This document shows, in pieces, positions 10,361 through 19,842 of a stretch of 43,738 bases of DNA. The position numbers and the translations under genes were made by a program. The notes under the pieces are model-generated. The model worked only from the letters and a program-made list of their open reading frames with translations, was not told the origin of the DNA and made no database searches. The stretch is taken from contig CANONN010000029.1 in assembly GCA_947567625.1 (NCBI GenBank), positions 1 through 43,738 on the forward strand, read 5' to 3'. Each line of letters begins with the position of its first letter. Positions within the stretch are counted from its first letter, which is position 1. This stretch comes from an uncultured Roseburia sp. (lineage in GTDB: Bacteria > Bacillota > Clostridia > Lachnospirales > Lachnospiraceae).

Positions 10361-10624
10361 CTACATCAACCGATAGATCAGAATCGCGATCAGCACCCCG
10401 ATAATTCCCGCTATTGTAATTTTAATGTTTAATCCAAACGTGATCACCAGAATTCCCAAATCCAGCACAAGCGGGCTTGACAGTCCGAAGCTCTGCCCGT
10501 AATTAAGCCAGTTTAAAAAGGGATTTCCCGCCGCAAAACTGCCCAAAAATCCTCCCAGCACAATGCCTGAGAGCAGCAGTACTAACAAAACCCAGTAATT
10601 TTTACTTGCAATACCCCTTGCCAT
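10361..10624 (-). CDS. DUF4321 family small membrane protein
   Basis: An 87-aa protein with two hydrophobic segments (about residues 10-28 and 50-85) and the pattern LNWLNYGQSFGL between them, typical of DUF4321, a family of unknown function in Clostridia. ATG 10624 has an AGGG box; an upstream start at 10696 is not supported. It is the last gene of the minus-strand fatty-acid cluster, 93 bp after the MarR gene, so co-transcription is possible but not proven. Confidence 0.75.
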   Translation of the reverse strand: MARGIASKNYWVLLVLLLSGIVLGGFLGSFAAGNPFLNWLNYGQSFGLSSPLVLDLGILVITFGLNIKITIAGIIGVLIAILIYRLM

Positions 10625-10717
10625 AATAAAACCCTGCCTTTCCCGCCGTATCCTCCCTGACAGCACATGCATGATGTAGAAACTTTTCCGAAACAATCGG
10701 ATTCCCGTTCCTGTTTC

Positions 10718-11176
10718 TCACATGGAAACCTTCTCTAACTCACTTTTTTCCTCAAAATAATCTCCCAGCTTTGCCAGCGCATAGATCAGAATCGGCGTCT
10801 CCTGCTCCGTCAGGCCGCCTTTCATATGCGCGATCATGTCGCGGTGAAATTCCTCATGATGGGCAAACGCCTTTTTGCCTTTTGCGGTCAGATAAACCCA
10901 GACAACGCGCTTATCCTGTATGCTGCGTTCCCTCACGACATAGCCCTTGTTCGTCAGACCGTCAATCGCGCGCGTGAGCGTCCCCGTCGTAACCTGCATC
11001 AGTTTGGCTACCGTCGTCATGCTTTTGGGCTCCTCCACGCCGATCGCCTCTATAATGTGAAAATCATTGTAGCTGATATCGGAAAACTCTTCCGTCACCA
11101 GGCATTTCCCTTCGATTTCCATGATATTTTTGAACAATTTCACCAACAATTCATTTAACGTCTCATCTGTGGTCAT
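10718..11176 (-). CDS. fabT: MarR-family regulator, FabT-like, of the fatty-acid operon
   Basis: A 152-aa winged-helix regulator with the MarR core: recognition helix region MTTVAKLMQVTTGTLTRAID and wing RSIQDKRVVWVYLT. Location as a gene of the fab operon is the hallmark of FabT, which in streptococci represses fab genes with acyl-ACP as corepressor. Here it is at the promoter-distal end, and three FabT-like boxes lie at the operon promoter (18891-18935), supporting an autoregulatory loop. A GTG at 11200 is in frame, but ATG 11176 follows AAAGG at good spacing. The FabT assignment rests on context plus the boxes rather than on a diagnostic residue. Confidence 0.8.
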   Translation of the reverse strand: MTTDETLNELLVKLFKNIMEIEGKCLVTEEFSDISYNDFHIIEAIGVEEPKSMTTVAKLMQVTTGTLTRAIDGLTNKGYVVRERSIQDKRVVWVYLTAKGKKAFAHHEEFHRDMIAHMKGGLTEQETPILIYALAKLGDYFEEKSELEKVSM

Positions 11177-11215
11177 ACATAAACCTTTCCTCTCATCCAC
11201 ACAATACGCGTCCGA

Positions 11216-12196
11216 TCACCAGACAAGCGCCGCGGCCCCCCAGGTCAGTCCGGCTCCGAATCCGGCCATCACGACTTTATCACCTTTTTTGATCGTTCCG
11301 GCACGGTTGACATTGTCAAGCAAGATCGGCACGCTGGCCGCCGATATGTTGCCGCACTCCTGCAAATTCGTCGGGAATTTTTCCATCGGCTGTTTCAAGC
11401 GCTTGGCCGCGGCCTCTATAATACGGTAATTGGCCTGGTGCAGCAAAAAATAGTCGATCTCTTCTACGGACAGGCCCGCCTGCTCCACCACCTGCGTGAT
11501 CGCCCGCGGCACCGTGCGCACGGCAAATTTGTACACCTCCTGCCCGTTCATATAGGTATAAGAAAGCGCCGTGTCATTTTTGACATAAGGATTGTTCACC
11601 GGCCTGTTACTGCAATTTAGCACCATGCCGGCAGCGCCGTCGGAGCCCTGTACCATACTTAAGATACCGCCCTCCTCGTCACTCTCGCTCGCCCGGACAA
11701 TGGCCGCGCCTGCACCGTCGCCAAACAGCACGCAGGTACTGCGGTCTGTCCAGTCCATCATCTTAGACAACGTCTCGGCGCCAAGAATCAAAGCGGTCCG
11801 GTACACGCCGCTCTTTAAATAAGTAGAAGCAATATTCAGCGCAAATAAAAATCCCGAACAGGCCGCGTTGATATCAAATGCCGCCGCATTTTTGGCGCCG
11901 ATCTCCCGCTGTATCTCACAGGACAAATTGGGAAAAAAACGGTCGGGGGAGACGGTGGCCGCGATGATCAAATCAATCTCCTCCGGCACAACACCCGCTT
12001 TCTCCATCGCATGGGTTGCCGCCTCCACCGCCAAACCGGTCGTCGTCTCCTCCACTGCCAGATGACGTGCCCGGATGCCCGTTCTCGTAGATATCCATTC
12101 ATCCGAAGTGTCCATGAGCTTGCTCAGGTCGTCATTGGTCACCCTGAGCTTTGGGATGGCACTTCCCGTACCGATAATTTCAACTTTTCTAAACAT
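11216..12196 (-). CDS. fabH: 3-oxoacyl-ACP synthase III (KAS III)
   Basis: Starts fatty-acid synthesis by condensing acetyl-CoA or another acyl-CoA primer with malonyl-ACP. The 326-aa product has the Cys-His-Asn triad: Cys113 in DINAACSGF, His253 in LLHQANYRI and Asn283 in CGNISAAS. The C terminus has the thiolase-fold GFGAGLTWGA. ATG 12196 follows AGAGG; an ATG at 12208 is too close to its GGAGG. It is located late in the operon between accDA and the regulator, whereas many Clostridia place fabH near the front. Confidence 0.95.
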   Translation of the reverse strand: MFRKVEIIGTGSAIPKLRVTNDDLSKLMDTSDEWISTRTGIRARHLAVEETTTGLAVEAATHAMEKAGVVPEEIDLIIAATVSPDRFFPNLSCEIQREIGAKNAAAFDINAACSGFLFALNIASTYLKSGVYRTALILGAETLSKMMDWTDRSTCVLFGDGAGAAIVRASESDEEGGILSMVQGSDGAAGMVLNCSNRPVNNPYVKNDTALSYTYMNGQEVYKFAVRTVPRAITQVVEQAGLSVEEIDYFLLHQANYRIIEAAAKRLKQPMEKFPTNLQECGNISAASVPILLDNVNRAGTIKKGDKVVMAGFGAGLTWGAAALVW

Positions 12197-12283
12197 GTTT
12201 CCTCTCATTCCTCCGCGTAAGCGGCATTGTAATCAACGGGAACCAGCGCATTTTTCAGACACGCTCTGGGAAAACCCGGCATT

Positions 12284-14038
12284 TTAAAAGGCGCGGAAAC
12301 GGTCATAACGCTCTTTTGCCAGCTGTTCGCCTGTCTTGCCATCCTGCTTTAGTAAAAATTCTTTTATCTTTCCTTTCATATAGCGGGCAATCGACTCGCA
12401 GGCTTTCGCGTCCGCCATGCCGTATTCCGGTATGATCTGCTCCACAACTTTTAATTCGTGCAGATCTTTCGCGGTAATCTTCATGACCTCGCTCGCCTCC
12501 TTGGCGCGCCTGCTGTCTTTCCAGAGGATAGAAGAAAATCCCTCCGGCGATAAAATGGAGTATGTCGCATTCTCCATCATCCAGACTTCATTGCCGACCG
12601 CCAGCGCCAGCGCACCGCCGCTGCCGCCCTCGCCGATCATCAGGCAGAGAACCGGCACCTTCAGGGACGACATCTCGTAGAGGTTGCGCGCGATCGCTTC
12701 CCCCTGTCCGCGCTCCTCGGCTTCCATGCCGCAGAATGCGCCGGAGGTATTGACAAATGTGATCACCGGACGATTAAATTTTTCCGCCTGCTTCATCAGG
12801 CGCAGCGCCTTGCGGTACCCTTCCGGGGAGGGCATACCATAATTGCGCCCCATACAGTCTTTTAAGTCCTTGCCCTTGTGGACGCCGATTACCGTCATCG
12901 GCTGACCGTCAAGATAAGCGATTCCGCCCACGATCGCCGGGTCATCCCGAAAATAGCGATCGCCGTGCAGCTCCATAAACTCGTCAAAGATTTCATCCAT
13001 ATACTCCACAGACGCCACGCGGTCCACCTTGCGCGCCGCCTTTACTTTCTCCCATGCGGTGAGCGGCCTCGATTTGACGGCGCGCTCTTTCATAAGCTCG
13101 GTCGGCTCATAGGTGTCGCCCGACCGCCTTGGCTCAAAATTGGCATATCCTTTGACCGGTCGGTGTATTTTTAAAATCTCGTATAACGTCTCTTTTAAAT
13201 TGCTTCGCTCGACAATGGCGTCGACAAATCCGTGCTCCAACTGGAACTCGGAGCGCTGAAAGCCCTCCGGCAGCTTTTGTCCGATCGTCTGCTCAATCAC
13301 GCGCGGGCCGGCAAACCCGATCAGCGCGCCCGGCTCCGCCAATATGATATCGCCCAGCATCGCAAAGCTCGCCGTCACGCCGCCCGTCGTCGGGTCGGTC
13401 AGCACCGGAACATACAAAAGCCCGGCTTCCGCATGTTTCTTTAACGCCGCGGAAGTCTTTGCCATCTGCATCAGGGAGATAATTCCTTCCTGCATCCTGG
13501 CGCCGCCGGAACAGCAAAACAGGATCACCGGCAGCCGCTCTGCCGTAGCCCGCTCCACCGCGAGCGCAATCTTTTCGCCCACCACATGGCCCATGCTGCT
13601 CATCAAGAATCTTGCGTCGCAGATACCGAGAACCGCGTCTTCGCCGTATACTTTGCATCTTCCGATCGTAACGGCCTCATGCAGGCCGGTTTTTTCTTTC
13701 GCCGCCAGGACTTTTGCCTCGTACTCGGGAAAATTTAACGGATTCTCCTCGGCAAGCTCCTCAAACCACGGTGTAAACGTCCCTTTGTCGGCCACCATTT
13801 TAATGCGGTTTTTGGTGCGCACACGAAAATAACTGCCGCATGACGGACAGACATAGCGGTTGCGCTCCGTCTCTTTTTTGTCAATCTCCCTGCCGCATGA
13901 CGGACAGACAATCGTCGCCGCTACAGGGCGCTCGTTTACCGCCTTTGCTTGCTCCGCCGCATCCTCCGGCCCTTTCTCCTCTTTTCCGAGTTTTTCTGTC
14001 GAAACCGATTCTTTTTTGCGTTTAAATAATGCTGCCAT
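12284..14038 (-). CDS. accDA: Fused acetyl-CoA carboxylase carboxyltransferase, AccD-AccA
   Basis: Carboxyltransferase of acetyl-CoA carboxylase, which makes malonyl-CoA, as one 584-aa chain. The N-terminal half is AccD (beta): a four-cysteine zinc ribbon (Cys45, 48, 64, 67) after a charged linker, then the crotonase-like core with [11 protein letters not shown] and [11 protein letters not shown]. The C-terminal half, from about residue 325, is AccA (alpha): [28 protein letters not shown] and [12 protein letters not shown]. There is no stop or frameshift between the halves. ATG 14038 follows AAAGGAG. The partner subunits accB and accC, often in the same operon, are absent from this window. 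Confidence 0.95.
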   Translation of the reverse strand: MAALFKRKKESVSTEKLGKEEKGPEDAAEQAKAVNERPVAATIVCPSCGREIDKKETERNRYVCPSCGSYFRVRTKNRIKMVADKGTFTPWFEELAEENPLNFPEYEAKVLAAKEKTGLHEAVTIGRCKVYGEDAVLGICDARFLMSSMGHVVGEKIALAVERATAERLPVILFCCSGGARMQEGIISLMQMAKTSAALKKHAEAGLLYVPVLTDPTTGGVTASFAMLGDIILAEPGALIGFAGPRVIEQTIGQKLPEGFQRSEFQLEHGFVDAIVERSNLKETLYEILKIHRPVKGYANFEPRRSGDTYEPTELMKERAVKSRPLTAWEKVKAARKVDRVASVEYMDEIFDEFMELHGDRYFRDDPAIVGGIAYLDGQPMTVIGVHKGKDLKDCMGRNYGMPSPEGYRKALRLMKQAEKFNRPVITFVNTSGAFCGMEAEERGQGEAIARNLYEMSSLKVPVLCLMIGEGGSGGALALAVGNEVWMMENATYSILSPEGFSSILWKDSRRAKEASEVMKITAKDLHELKVVEQIIPEYGMADAKACESIARYMKGKIKEFLLKQDGKTGEQLAKERYDRFRAF

Positions 14039-14152
14039 AGCCACTCCTTTACATTCCATCCACTGCCACATTACCAATTATCATTATCCTGACTAATCTC
14101 CGCCACTGATTCCCTGCGTTTTCCACACTCACTGTATGTCTTTCCTGTCATG

Positions 14153-14581
14153 TCAGCTGACCGCAAATGTCAGCTCGGCGCTGCATACCAATTTATCATT
14201 TACTTTAGCGACTGCCTTTCCCACACCGATTGGGCCTTTCTGTTTGATGATCTCCGTCTCTAAAATAAGTACATCCCCCGGCACTACCTTCTGCTTAAAC
14301 TTTGCCGCATTAATCCCGGCAAAATAGGCGGTTTTCCCGCGGTTTTCCTCCATTCCCAGGATTGCCACCGCTCCGGTCTGCGCCAATGCCTCGACAATCA
14401 GCACTCCCGGCATCACCGGCTCGCCGGGAAAATGGCCGCCGAAAAACGGTTCGTTGTAGCTGACGCACTTCTTTGCCACGGCGCACACGCCTGGTTCCCA
14501 CTCCTCCACCGTGTCGATCAGCAGAAACGGCTGACGGTGGGGGATTATTTCCATAATTTCCTTTGTTGTTAAAACTGACAT
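14153..14581 (-). CDS. fabZ: 3-hydroxyacyl-ACP dehydratase
   Basis: Dehydrates 3-hydroxyacyl-ACP to trans-2-enoyl-ACP in the elongation cycle. The 142-aa hot-dog-fold protein has the FabZ start [11 protein letters not shown] and the catalytic pair His50 ([12 protein letters not shown]) and Glu64 (VEALAQ). ATG 14581 follows GGAAGG at seven bases. It begins 27 bp after fabF ends, consistent with one transcript. Confidence 0.96.
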   Translation of the reverse strand: MSVLTTKEIMEIIPHRQPFLLIDTVEEWEPGVCAVAKKCVSYNEPFFGGHFPGEPVMPGVLIVEALAQTGAVAILGMEENRGKTAYFAGINAAKFKQKVVPGDVLILETEIIKQKGPIGVGKAVAKVNDKLVCSAELTFAVS

Positions 14582-14608
14582 GGAATAGCCTTCCTTCTCT
14601 TCTATCAT

Positions 14609-15841
14609 CTATCTATACTTTTTCAGTAACAGGCTCGCATTGTGACCGCCAAAGCCAAGGGAATTGCTCAGCGCATACGGCACCTCTGTCTGCACGGCTT
14701 CCTTACAGTAGTCGAGATCGAGCTCCTCGTCCGGCGTCGTATAGCCGACCGTCGCGTGAATATACCCCTCCTCGATCTCCTTTGCGCAGGCCACAAACTC
14801 GATGGCTCCCGCTGCCCCGAGCAGATGCCCGACCATGGATTTGGTGGAATTGATCTTCATCTCGTTCGCGTGTTCACCGAACGCAAGCTTGATCGCGCGC
14901 GTCTCAAACAGATCGTTGTGATGCGTGGCCGTGCCGTGCGCATTGATGTATGACACGTCCTCAGGCGCAATACCCGCGTCCGCCACGGCGTTTAACATGG
15001 CCTTTGCTGCTCCCTCTCCGTCCTCCGCCGGGGAAGTGATATGATAGGCGTCAGACGAACATCCATATCCCGCCACCTCGGCATAGATTTTCGCCCCGCG
15101 GGCCTTTGCGTGCTCTAACTCTTCGAGCACGACGATCGCCGCTCCCTCTCCCATGACAAAACCGCTGCGGTTCTTGTCAAACGGAAGGGAACATTTGGCC
15201 GGATCGCTCTCACTCGAGAGCGCGGTCAGCGAAGTAAAGCCGGCAATGCCCACCGGGGTAATGCAGCCTTCGGTGCCGCCGGCTACCATCACATCCGCCT
15301 CGCCGTACTGTACGGCGCGGAACGCTTCTCCGATCGTGTTGGTTCCGGTCGCACAGGCCGTTACCACATTTAAGCTCTTTCCCTTTAATCCAAACTGAAT
15401 CGACACATTTCCCGCCGCCATATTGGAAATCATCATCGGCACAAACAGCGGGCCAACGCGCCCCGGCCCCTTTTCCAGCAGCTTGGCATGCTCCCGCTCA
15501 ATCGCCTGCAAGCTTCCGACGCCGCTCCCGATAGCGCAGCCGACCCGGTAGGGGTCTTCGTTTTCCATCACAAGCCCCGCGTCCTCTATGGCCTCCTTTG
15601 CGGCGGCCACCGCATACTGGCAGAATAGCTCCATGCGTTTTGCCGTCTTGGCATCCATATAATTTTTGCCGTCAAAATTCTTGACCTCGGCGGCAAGATG
15701 ACATTTATATTCACTGGCATCAAAATGAGTGATTTCACCAAAACCGATCTTCTCGTCTTTGACGGACTGCCAGAACTCCGAAACGGAAAGTCCGATCGGC
15801 GTAATAGCGCCCATACCGGTTACTACAACTCTTCTGCTCAT
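14609..15841 (-). CDS. fabF: 3-oxoacyl-ACP synthase II (KAS II)
   Basis: Elongating condensing enzyme joining acyl-ACP and malonyl-ACP. The product is 410 aa with the Cys-His-His triad: Cys163 in VTACATGTN, His302 in NAHGTATHHND and His339 in MVGHLLGAAGA, and the closing SNSLGFGGHNAS. ATG 15841 follows GAGG. Unlike its neighbours it is preceded by a 188-bp structured gap after fabG, so its expression may be separately tuned. Confidence 0.96.
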   Translation of the reverse strand: MSRRVVVTGMGAITPIGLSVSEFWQSVKDEKIGFGEITHFDASEYKCHLAAEVKNFDGKNYMDAKTAKRMELFCQYAVAAAKEAIEDAGLVMENEDPYRVGCAIGSGVGSLQAIEREHAKLLEKGPGRVGPLFVPMMISNMAAGNVSIQFGLKGKSLNVVTACATGTNTIGEAFRAVQYGEADVMVAGGTEGCITPVGIAGFTSLTALSSESDPAKCSLPFDKNRSGFVMGEGAAIVVLEELEHAKARGAKIYAEVAGYGCSSDAYHITSPAEDGEGAAKAMLNAVADAGIAPEDVSYINAHGTATHHNDLFETRAIKLAFGEHANEMKINSTKSMVGHLLGAAGAIEFVACAKEIEEGYIHATVGYTTPDEELDLDYCKEAVQTEVPYALSNSLGFGGHNASLLLKKYR

Positions 15842-15853
15842 AGTTTGCCTCAT

Positions 15854-15960
15854 TTCTGCGCGGCTTTATTGCGCAAAGCCATACATGGCTTACAAGTTTG
15901 TGGATGCCGCACAGACACAAACTTGCAGATTGAAAATTTATATTTTCAATCTTTAACCTC
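15854..15960. repeat. Cluster of inverted repeats between fabG and fabF
   Basis: Four stems in about 100 bp: GGCTTT/AAAGCC (15862-15867, 15875-15880), AAGCCAT/ATGGCTT (15876-15882, 15885-15891), CAAGTTTGTG/CACAAACTTG (15893-15902, 15916-15925) and AGATTGAAAA/TTTTCAATCT (15927-15936, 15943-15952). The first two share bases and exclude each other. No long U-run follows, so this is not a classic terminator; an mRNA-processing element, attenuator or inserted repeat is possible. I saw no gene in it. Confidence 0.65.
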
Positions 15961-16029
15961 CATCGTATTCCTATGTTTTATATATCGTATGTGACGGAAA
16001 TTACGGCCTGCCGTTTGCGGGTCCCACCA

Positions 16030-16776
16030 TCACATAGACATTCCGCCGTCCACCGCAATCACCTGCCCGGTGATATACGCGGCCCGGCTGCTTGCCAAAA
16101 AAGCCGCCATCTCGGCGATATCAGCCACATTCCCGACTCTGCCGAGCGGAATCTGCGCCTTTACCGCTTCCCTGGCGGCATCGGGCATCGCGTCCGTCAT
16201 ATCCGTCGTGATAAATCCCGGCGCAATCGCGTTGCAGGTCACGCCGCGGCTGGCGAGCTCCCTGGCCACGCTCTTTGTCAGACCGATTATCCCCGCTTTG
16301 CTCGCGCTGTAATTTGCCTGCCCGGCATTGCCCATAATGCCGGATACAGACGATATATTAATGATGCTTCCGGCACGCTGTTTTAAAAAGTAGCGGGAAG
16401 TGTGGCGGATGGTATGAAACGCCCCCTTCAGGTTCGTCTCGATCACCCGGTCAAAATCCTCCTCGCTCATTTTCATCACCAGGCCGTCCCTTGTGATGCC
16501 GGCGTTATTTACCAGAATATCAATATGTCCGAATTCTTTTATGATCTCTTTTATCATTTCCTCGCAAGCGGCGAAATCCGCCACGTTGCAGCCATATGTA
16601 ACGGCGCTTCCGCGAAAACCGGCGTCTTTGATCTCCTGTGCCACCGCCTCTGCCCGCTCTTTGGAACCGTTATAATTTACAATGACTTGAGCGCCCTCCC
16701 TGGCGAGTGTTTTCGCGATCTCACTGCCGATTCCACGGCTGGCGCCCGTCACCAAAGCAACTTTATCTGCCAACAT
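16030..16776 (-). CDS. fabG: 3-oxoacyl-ACP reductase
   Basis: NADPH-dependent reductase of 3-oxoacyl-ACP, 248 aa, short-chain dehydrogenase family. Visible are the TGASRGIG cofactor loop (10-17), NNAG (89-92), and the catalytic Ser142 (ISSVSG), Tyr155 and Lys159 (YSASK), with the closing [15 protein letters not shown] 16776 overlaps the end of fabD by 14 bp, suggesting translational coupling; a GGAGG lies about 12 bases upstream inside fabD. Confidence 0.96.
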   Translation of the reverse strand: MLADKVALVTGASRGIGSEIAKTLAREGAQVIVNYNGSKERAEAVAQEIKDAGFRGSAVTYGCNVADFAACEEMIKEIIKEFGHIDILVNNAGITRDGLVMKMSEEDFDRVIETNLKGAFHTIRHTSRYFLKQRAGSIINISSVSGIMGNAGQANYSASKAGIIGLTKSVARELASRGVTCNAIAPGFITTDMTDAMPDAAREAVKAQIPLGRVGNVADIAEMAAFLASSRAAYITGQVIAVDGGMSM

Positions 16777-17677
16777 ACGTTTCAAAGTCCTCCATCTTGT
16801 CAATGTTGCTGACCGCAACATCTCTGTTAATCTTCTTCATAAATCCGGTTAATGTCCTGCCCGGACCAATCTCTACAAATTCATCCACACCGTCTGCTAT
16901 CATGCGCTCTACGGACTGCTGCCAGCGCACGGAGGAGGACACCTGGCGAATCAGTAAATCTTTCACCATATCTTTGTCTGTCACATATTCTGCGGTCACG
17001 TTTGCGACATAAGGAATGGTGTAATCCCGTATGGTCACGCCCTCCAGGTGTTTGCCGAGCTTTTCGCCGGCTCCTGTCAGCATCTTAGAGTGAAACGGGC
17101 CGCTGACATTAAGCGGCACGCACCGTTTTGCGCCCGCTTCCTTACACCTGTCGGCGGCTGCCGCAACCGCAGCCGCCTCCCCGGTAATCACGATCTGCCC
17201 GGGGCAGTTATAATTGGCGATTGACACCACACCCTCTGTCGCCTCACACGCCGCTTCAATGGCAGCTGCATCTAATCCCAAAACGGCCGTCATCGCGCCG
17301 CCGACAGGTACTGCCTCCTGCATATATATGCCTCTGGCCCGCACCAGACGGAATGCATCCTGCATATCGAGTACACCGGCCGCAATCAGCGCCCCGTACT
17401 CTCCCAGGCTAAGACCGGCCGTCACGTCCGGTCTTAGCCCCGCATCCTCCAGCGCTTTTAAGATGGCCGCTTCCGCAGTCAGCATACAGATCTGTGTGTA
17501 TTCTGTAATGTTAATCTTTTCATTTTCCTCAAAGCAAAGGGCCGCGATATCCAGCTTGGAAGCCTCTGAGGCGATCTCAAACACTTCCTTGCAGACCGGC
17601 ATCTGCTCATAGAATTCCTTTGCCATACCTACATACTGTGCACCCTGTCCGGGAAAAATAAATGCTCTCTTTGCCAT
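16763..17677 (-). CDS. fabD: Malonyl-CoA:ACP transacylase
   Basis: Transfers malonyl from CoA to ACP. The product is about 304 aa and has the nucleophile Ser90 in [10 protein letters not shown] and His196 in SGPFHSKML; the N terminus reads [12 protein letters not shown] as in the family. The start is uncertain: ATG 17677 fits the family length, ATG 17692 lies five codons upstream, and the AGAAAGG box near 17694-17700 is not ideally spaced for either. It overlaps fabG at its 3' end and follows fabK by a short gap. Confidence 0.94.
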   Translation of the reverse strand: MAKRAFIFPGQGAQYVGMAKEFYEQMPVCKEVFEIASEASKLDIAALCFEENEKINITEYTQICMLTAEAAILKALEDAGLRPDVTAGLSLGEYGALIAAGVLDMQDAFRLVRARGIYMQEAVPVGGAMTAVLGLDAAAIEAACEATEGVVSIANYNCPGQIVITGEAAAVAAAADRCKEAGAKRCVPLNVSGPFHSKMLTGAGEKLGKHLEGVTIRDYTIPYVANVTAEYVTDKDMVKDLLIRQVSSSVRWQQSVERMIADGVDEFVEIGPGRTLTGFMKKINRDVAVSNIDKMEDFETYVGR

Positions 17678-17701
17678 TGTACTGCTAACCATACCTTTCT
17701 G

Positions 17702-18625
17702 TTATCTGGCCAAAAGCCGATCCGCCTCGGCCACAAGCTCCTCAATGATCTCCTGACAAGTCTGTCTCTTCTTCACCATGCCGGCGCTCTGTCCGGCCAT
17801 CAGGCTGCCGTTTACGACATCCCCGTCCATCACTGCCTTGCGGAGGGAACCTAACGTCAACTGTTCGAGTTCCTCAAAAGAAGCTCCGTCTTTTTCCATT
17901 TTTAAGTATTCACGGCTCATTTTATTGCGCAGCACGCGAATCGGATGTCCGGTACTGCTGCCCGTCACCTCGGAATCAATATCTTTGGCCTTGATGACGC
18001 GCTCTTTGTAATTGTCATGTACGATGGATTCCTCCGCCACGATAAAGCGCGTTCCCATCTGGACGCCCTCGGCGCCAAGCATAAAGGACGCCGCAATCCC
18101 CCGGCCGTCCGCAATGCCGCCGGCTGCGATCACCGGGATGGACACGGCATCCGCGACCTGCGGCACCAATGTCATCGTGGTCTGCGCCCCGATATGTCCG
18201 CCGGACTCCATGCCTTCCGCCACTACGGCATCCGCGCCGGCGCGCTCCATCATTTTTGCCATGGCGACGCTCGCCACGACCGGAATGACGACAACGCCGG
18301 CTGCTTTCCATGCCTCGATAAACTTAGCAGGGCTTCCGGCTCCCGTCGTCACCACCTTAACGCCCTCTTCGATCACAATCTGCGCCACTTCCTCGGCGTT
18401 TGGATTGAGCAGCATCACATTGACGCCGAAGGGGCGGTCCGTCAACTCTTTTGCCTTGCGAATCTGCTCCCGCACAATCTCGGGCGGTGCGCTGGCCGCT
18501 CCGATTAAACCCAGGCCCCCGGCATTGGAGACAGCCGCCGCGAGATGATACTCGGCAACCCACGCCATACCGCCCTGGATTATCGGATATTTTGTTCCCA
18601 GCAATTCACTGATTCTTGAATTCAT
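17702..18625 (-). CDS. fabK: Enoyl-ACP reductase II (flavoenzyme)
   Basis: FMN-dependent reductase for the last step of each elongation cycle, the alternative to FabI; this class is not inhibited by triclosan. The 307-aa TIM-barrel protein resembles 2-nitropropane dioxygenases: YPIIQGGMAWVA at the N terminus, GVNVMLL, the conserved His144 in ESGGHIGAQTT, and the phosphate-binding AAGGIADGRGIAA with GAEGVQMGTRF. The start codon overlaps the acpP stop as TAATG, with its GGAG box inside acpP, so translation is likely coupled. Confidence 0.94.
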   Translation of the reverse strand: MNSRISELLGTKYPIIQGGMAWVAEYHLAAAVSNAGGLGLIGAASAPPEIVREQIRKAKELTDRPFGVNVMLLNPNAEEVAQIVIEEGVKVVTTGAGSPAKFIEAWKAAGVVVIPVVASVAMAKMMERAGADAVVAEGMESGGHIGAQTTMTLVPQVADAVSIPVIAAGGIADGRGIAASFMLGAEGVQMGTRFIVAEESIVHDNYKERVIKAKDIDSEVTGSSTGHPIRVLRNKMSREYLKMEKDGASFEELEQLTLGSLRKAVMDGDVVNGSLMAGQSAGMVKKRQTCQEIIEELVAEADRLLAR

Positions 18626-18858
18626 TACTCCTGAACACCTTTTCCTTTTAAGTACTCCACTACGTCCTTGACCGTTACGATAGACTCAAGGTCCTCCGAC
18701 GGAATCTCCACGTCGAACTCCTCCTCCAAAGCCATGACAAGCTCGAACAAATCTAAAGAATCCGCGCCCAAATCGTCCTTGAAGTTGGACTCCAGCTTAA
18801 TCTCAGACTCTTCCACGTTTAACTGCTCCGCGATGATTGGTAACATTTTCTCTAACAT
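18625..18858 (-). CDS. acpP: Acyl carrier protein
   Basis: A 77-aa acidic carrier that holds growing acyl chains on a phosphopantetheine arm. The attachment Ser34 is in [13 protein letters not shown] 18858 follows a GGAAAGGAAAA box; in-frame upstream starts only add a basic, non-family segment. It is the first gene of the operon, with a 70-nt leader that carries three FabT-like boxes. Confidence 0.96.
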   Translation of the reverse strand: MLEKMLPIIAEQLNVEESEIKLESNFKDDLGADSLDLFELVMALEEEFDVEIPSEDLESIVTVKDVVEYLKGKGVQE

Positions 18859-18890
18859 AATCTTATTTTCCTTTCCTTTTGACATTTTCA

Positions 18891-18935
18891 TTTGCTTATC
18901 AAATATTTTGATTGTCAAACTTTTTGCAAATCAAA
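18891..18935 (-). promoter_or_regulatory. Three FabT-like operator boxes before acpP
   Basis: Three 13-mers of the form TTTG-N5-CAAA: TTTGCTTATCAAA (18891-18903), TTTGATTGTCAAA (18907-18919) and TTTGCAAATCAAA (18923-18935), each exactly 16 bp from the next. The middle one closely matches the streptococcal FabT site (ANTTTGATTATCAAATT). Box three spans the predicted transcription start; the others lie in the early leader, a repressing position. Confidence 0.75.
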
Positions 18936-18963
18936 GTATATGAGTGTTGGAAAGATTTGTCAA
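18935..18963 (-). promoter_or_regulatory. Promoter of the fatty-acid operon
   Basis: Minus strand TTGACA (18958-18963), 17-bp spacer, TATACT (18935-18940): a near-consensus sigma-A promoter whose -10 element abuts the operator boxes. Confidence 0.85.
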
Positions 18964-19008
18964 TAGGTTTTTATAAATTATTATAATTTTATAAACCGCC
19001 GTAATTCC

Positions 19009-19038
19009 TTGACAATCTTTGACCGGATACTATATAGT
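19009..19038 (+). promoter_or_regulatory. Candidate thiT promoter
   Basis: TTGACA (19009-19014) followed after 18 bp by TATAGT (19033-19038), or after 16 bp by TATATA. The remaining leader is only about 70 nt, too short for a TPP riboswitch, and I see none. Confidence 0.6.
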
Positions 19039-19114
19039 TATCATAATATTCAAGATATCTTCATCTTTATTATAGATATCACAAAATAAATACCGCTTCG
19101 GAATGGAGGATACC

Positions 19115-19798
19115 ATGAATAACTTTTTTGTCACACAAGAGGGTGCATGGGGCGACGGCTCCATGCGCATGACGGCGCCCAGCATCGCGATCGTGGCGGC
19201 AGTCATCGCGCTGTTACTCGTCATAGCCGCCATTGTCCGGCAGCACCGTGCCAAAAGGAAAGCGGCGCTCACGACAAAGCAGCTTGTATACTCCGCCATG
19301 GCGATCGCGCTGGCGGTCGTCTGCTCGATGATCAAGCTCTATGACCTGCCCTTGGGCGGCTCCGTCACTTTGATATCCATGTTTTTCATCACATTAATCG
19401 GCTACTGGTACGGTCCTTATGTCGGCATCATGACCGCCGTTGCCTACGGCCTGGTGCAGTTTGTCATGGAACCGATTTTCTACACCGTTCCCCAGATGCT
19501 GTTGGACTATCCTCTGGCTTTCGGCGCACTCGGATTATCCGGTTTCTTCCACAAGAAAAAATATGGCATCCAGCTCGGCTATCTGGCCGGCGTGATGGGT
19601 CGTTTTGTTTTTGCCACAATCTCCGGCGTCGTATTTTTTGCCTCCTATGCACCGGAGGGCATGCACCCGCTGCTCTATTCCGTCGCATACCAGGCGTCCT
19701 ACCTGATACCGGAAGCCCTGCTTACCGTATTGGTGGTCTCTTTCGCACCGGTCACCAGGGCAATCACGAGCGTGCAAAAACAGGCCGTGGAGTCTTAA
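19115..19798 (+). CDS. thiT: ThiT, thiamine-binding subunit of an ECF transporter
   Basis: S-component that binds thiamine in the membrane and works with the shared ECF ATPases and EcfT encoded elsewhere. The 227-aa protein has the ThiT segment YDLPLGGSVTLISM followed by YGPYVGIMTAVAYGLVQF and EPIFYTVPQMLLDYPLAF, which includes family residues for thiamine binding. It has an extra N-terminal hydrophobic segment (about residues 23-41) and a basic stretch before the usual six helices, making it longer than typical ThiT proteins near 180-200 aa. ATG 19115 has GGAGGA at good spacing; ATG 19103 overlaps that box. Confidence 0.88.
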   Translation: MNNFFVTQEGAWGDGSMRMTAPSIAIVAAVIALLLVIAAIVRQHRAKRKAALTTKQLVYSAMAIALAVVCSMIKLYDLPLGGSVTLISMFFITLIGYWYGPYVGIMTAVAYGLVQFVMEPIFYTVPQMLLDYPLAFGALGLSGFFHKKKYGIQLGYLAGVMGRFVFATISGVVFFASYAPEGMHPLLYSVAYQASYLIPEALLTVLVVSFAPVTRAITSVQKQAVES

Positions 19799-19842
19799 AC
19801 ATTAAGCTCTCAGGCCAATCAAATTTTGAAATGGAGATTCGT

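Noticed and set aside
19039-19114. TPP riboswitch upstream of thiT
   Set aside because: The leader is too short and the thi-box sequences are absent.
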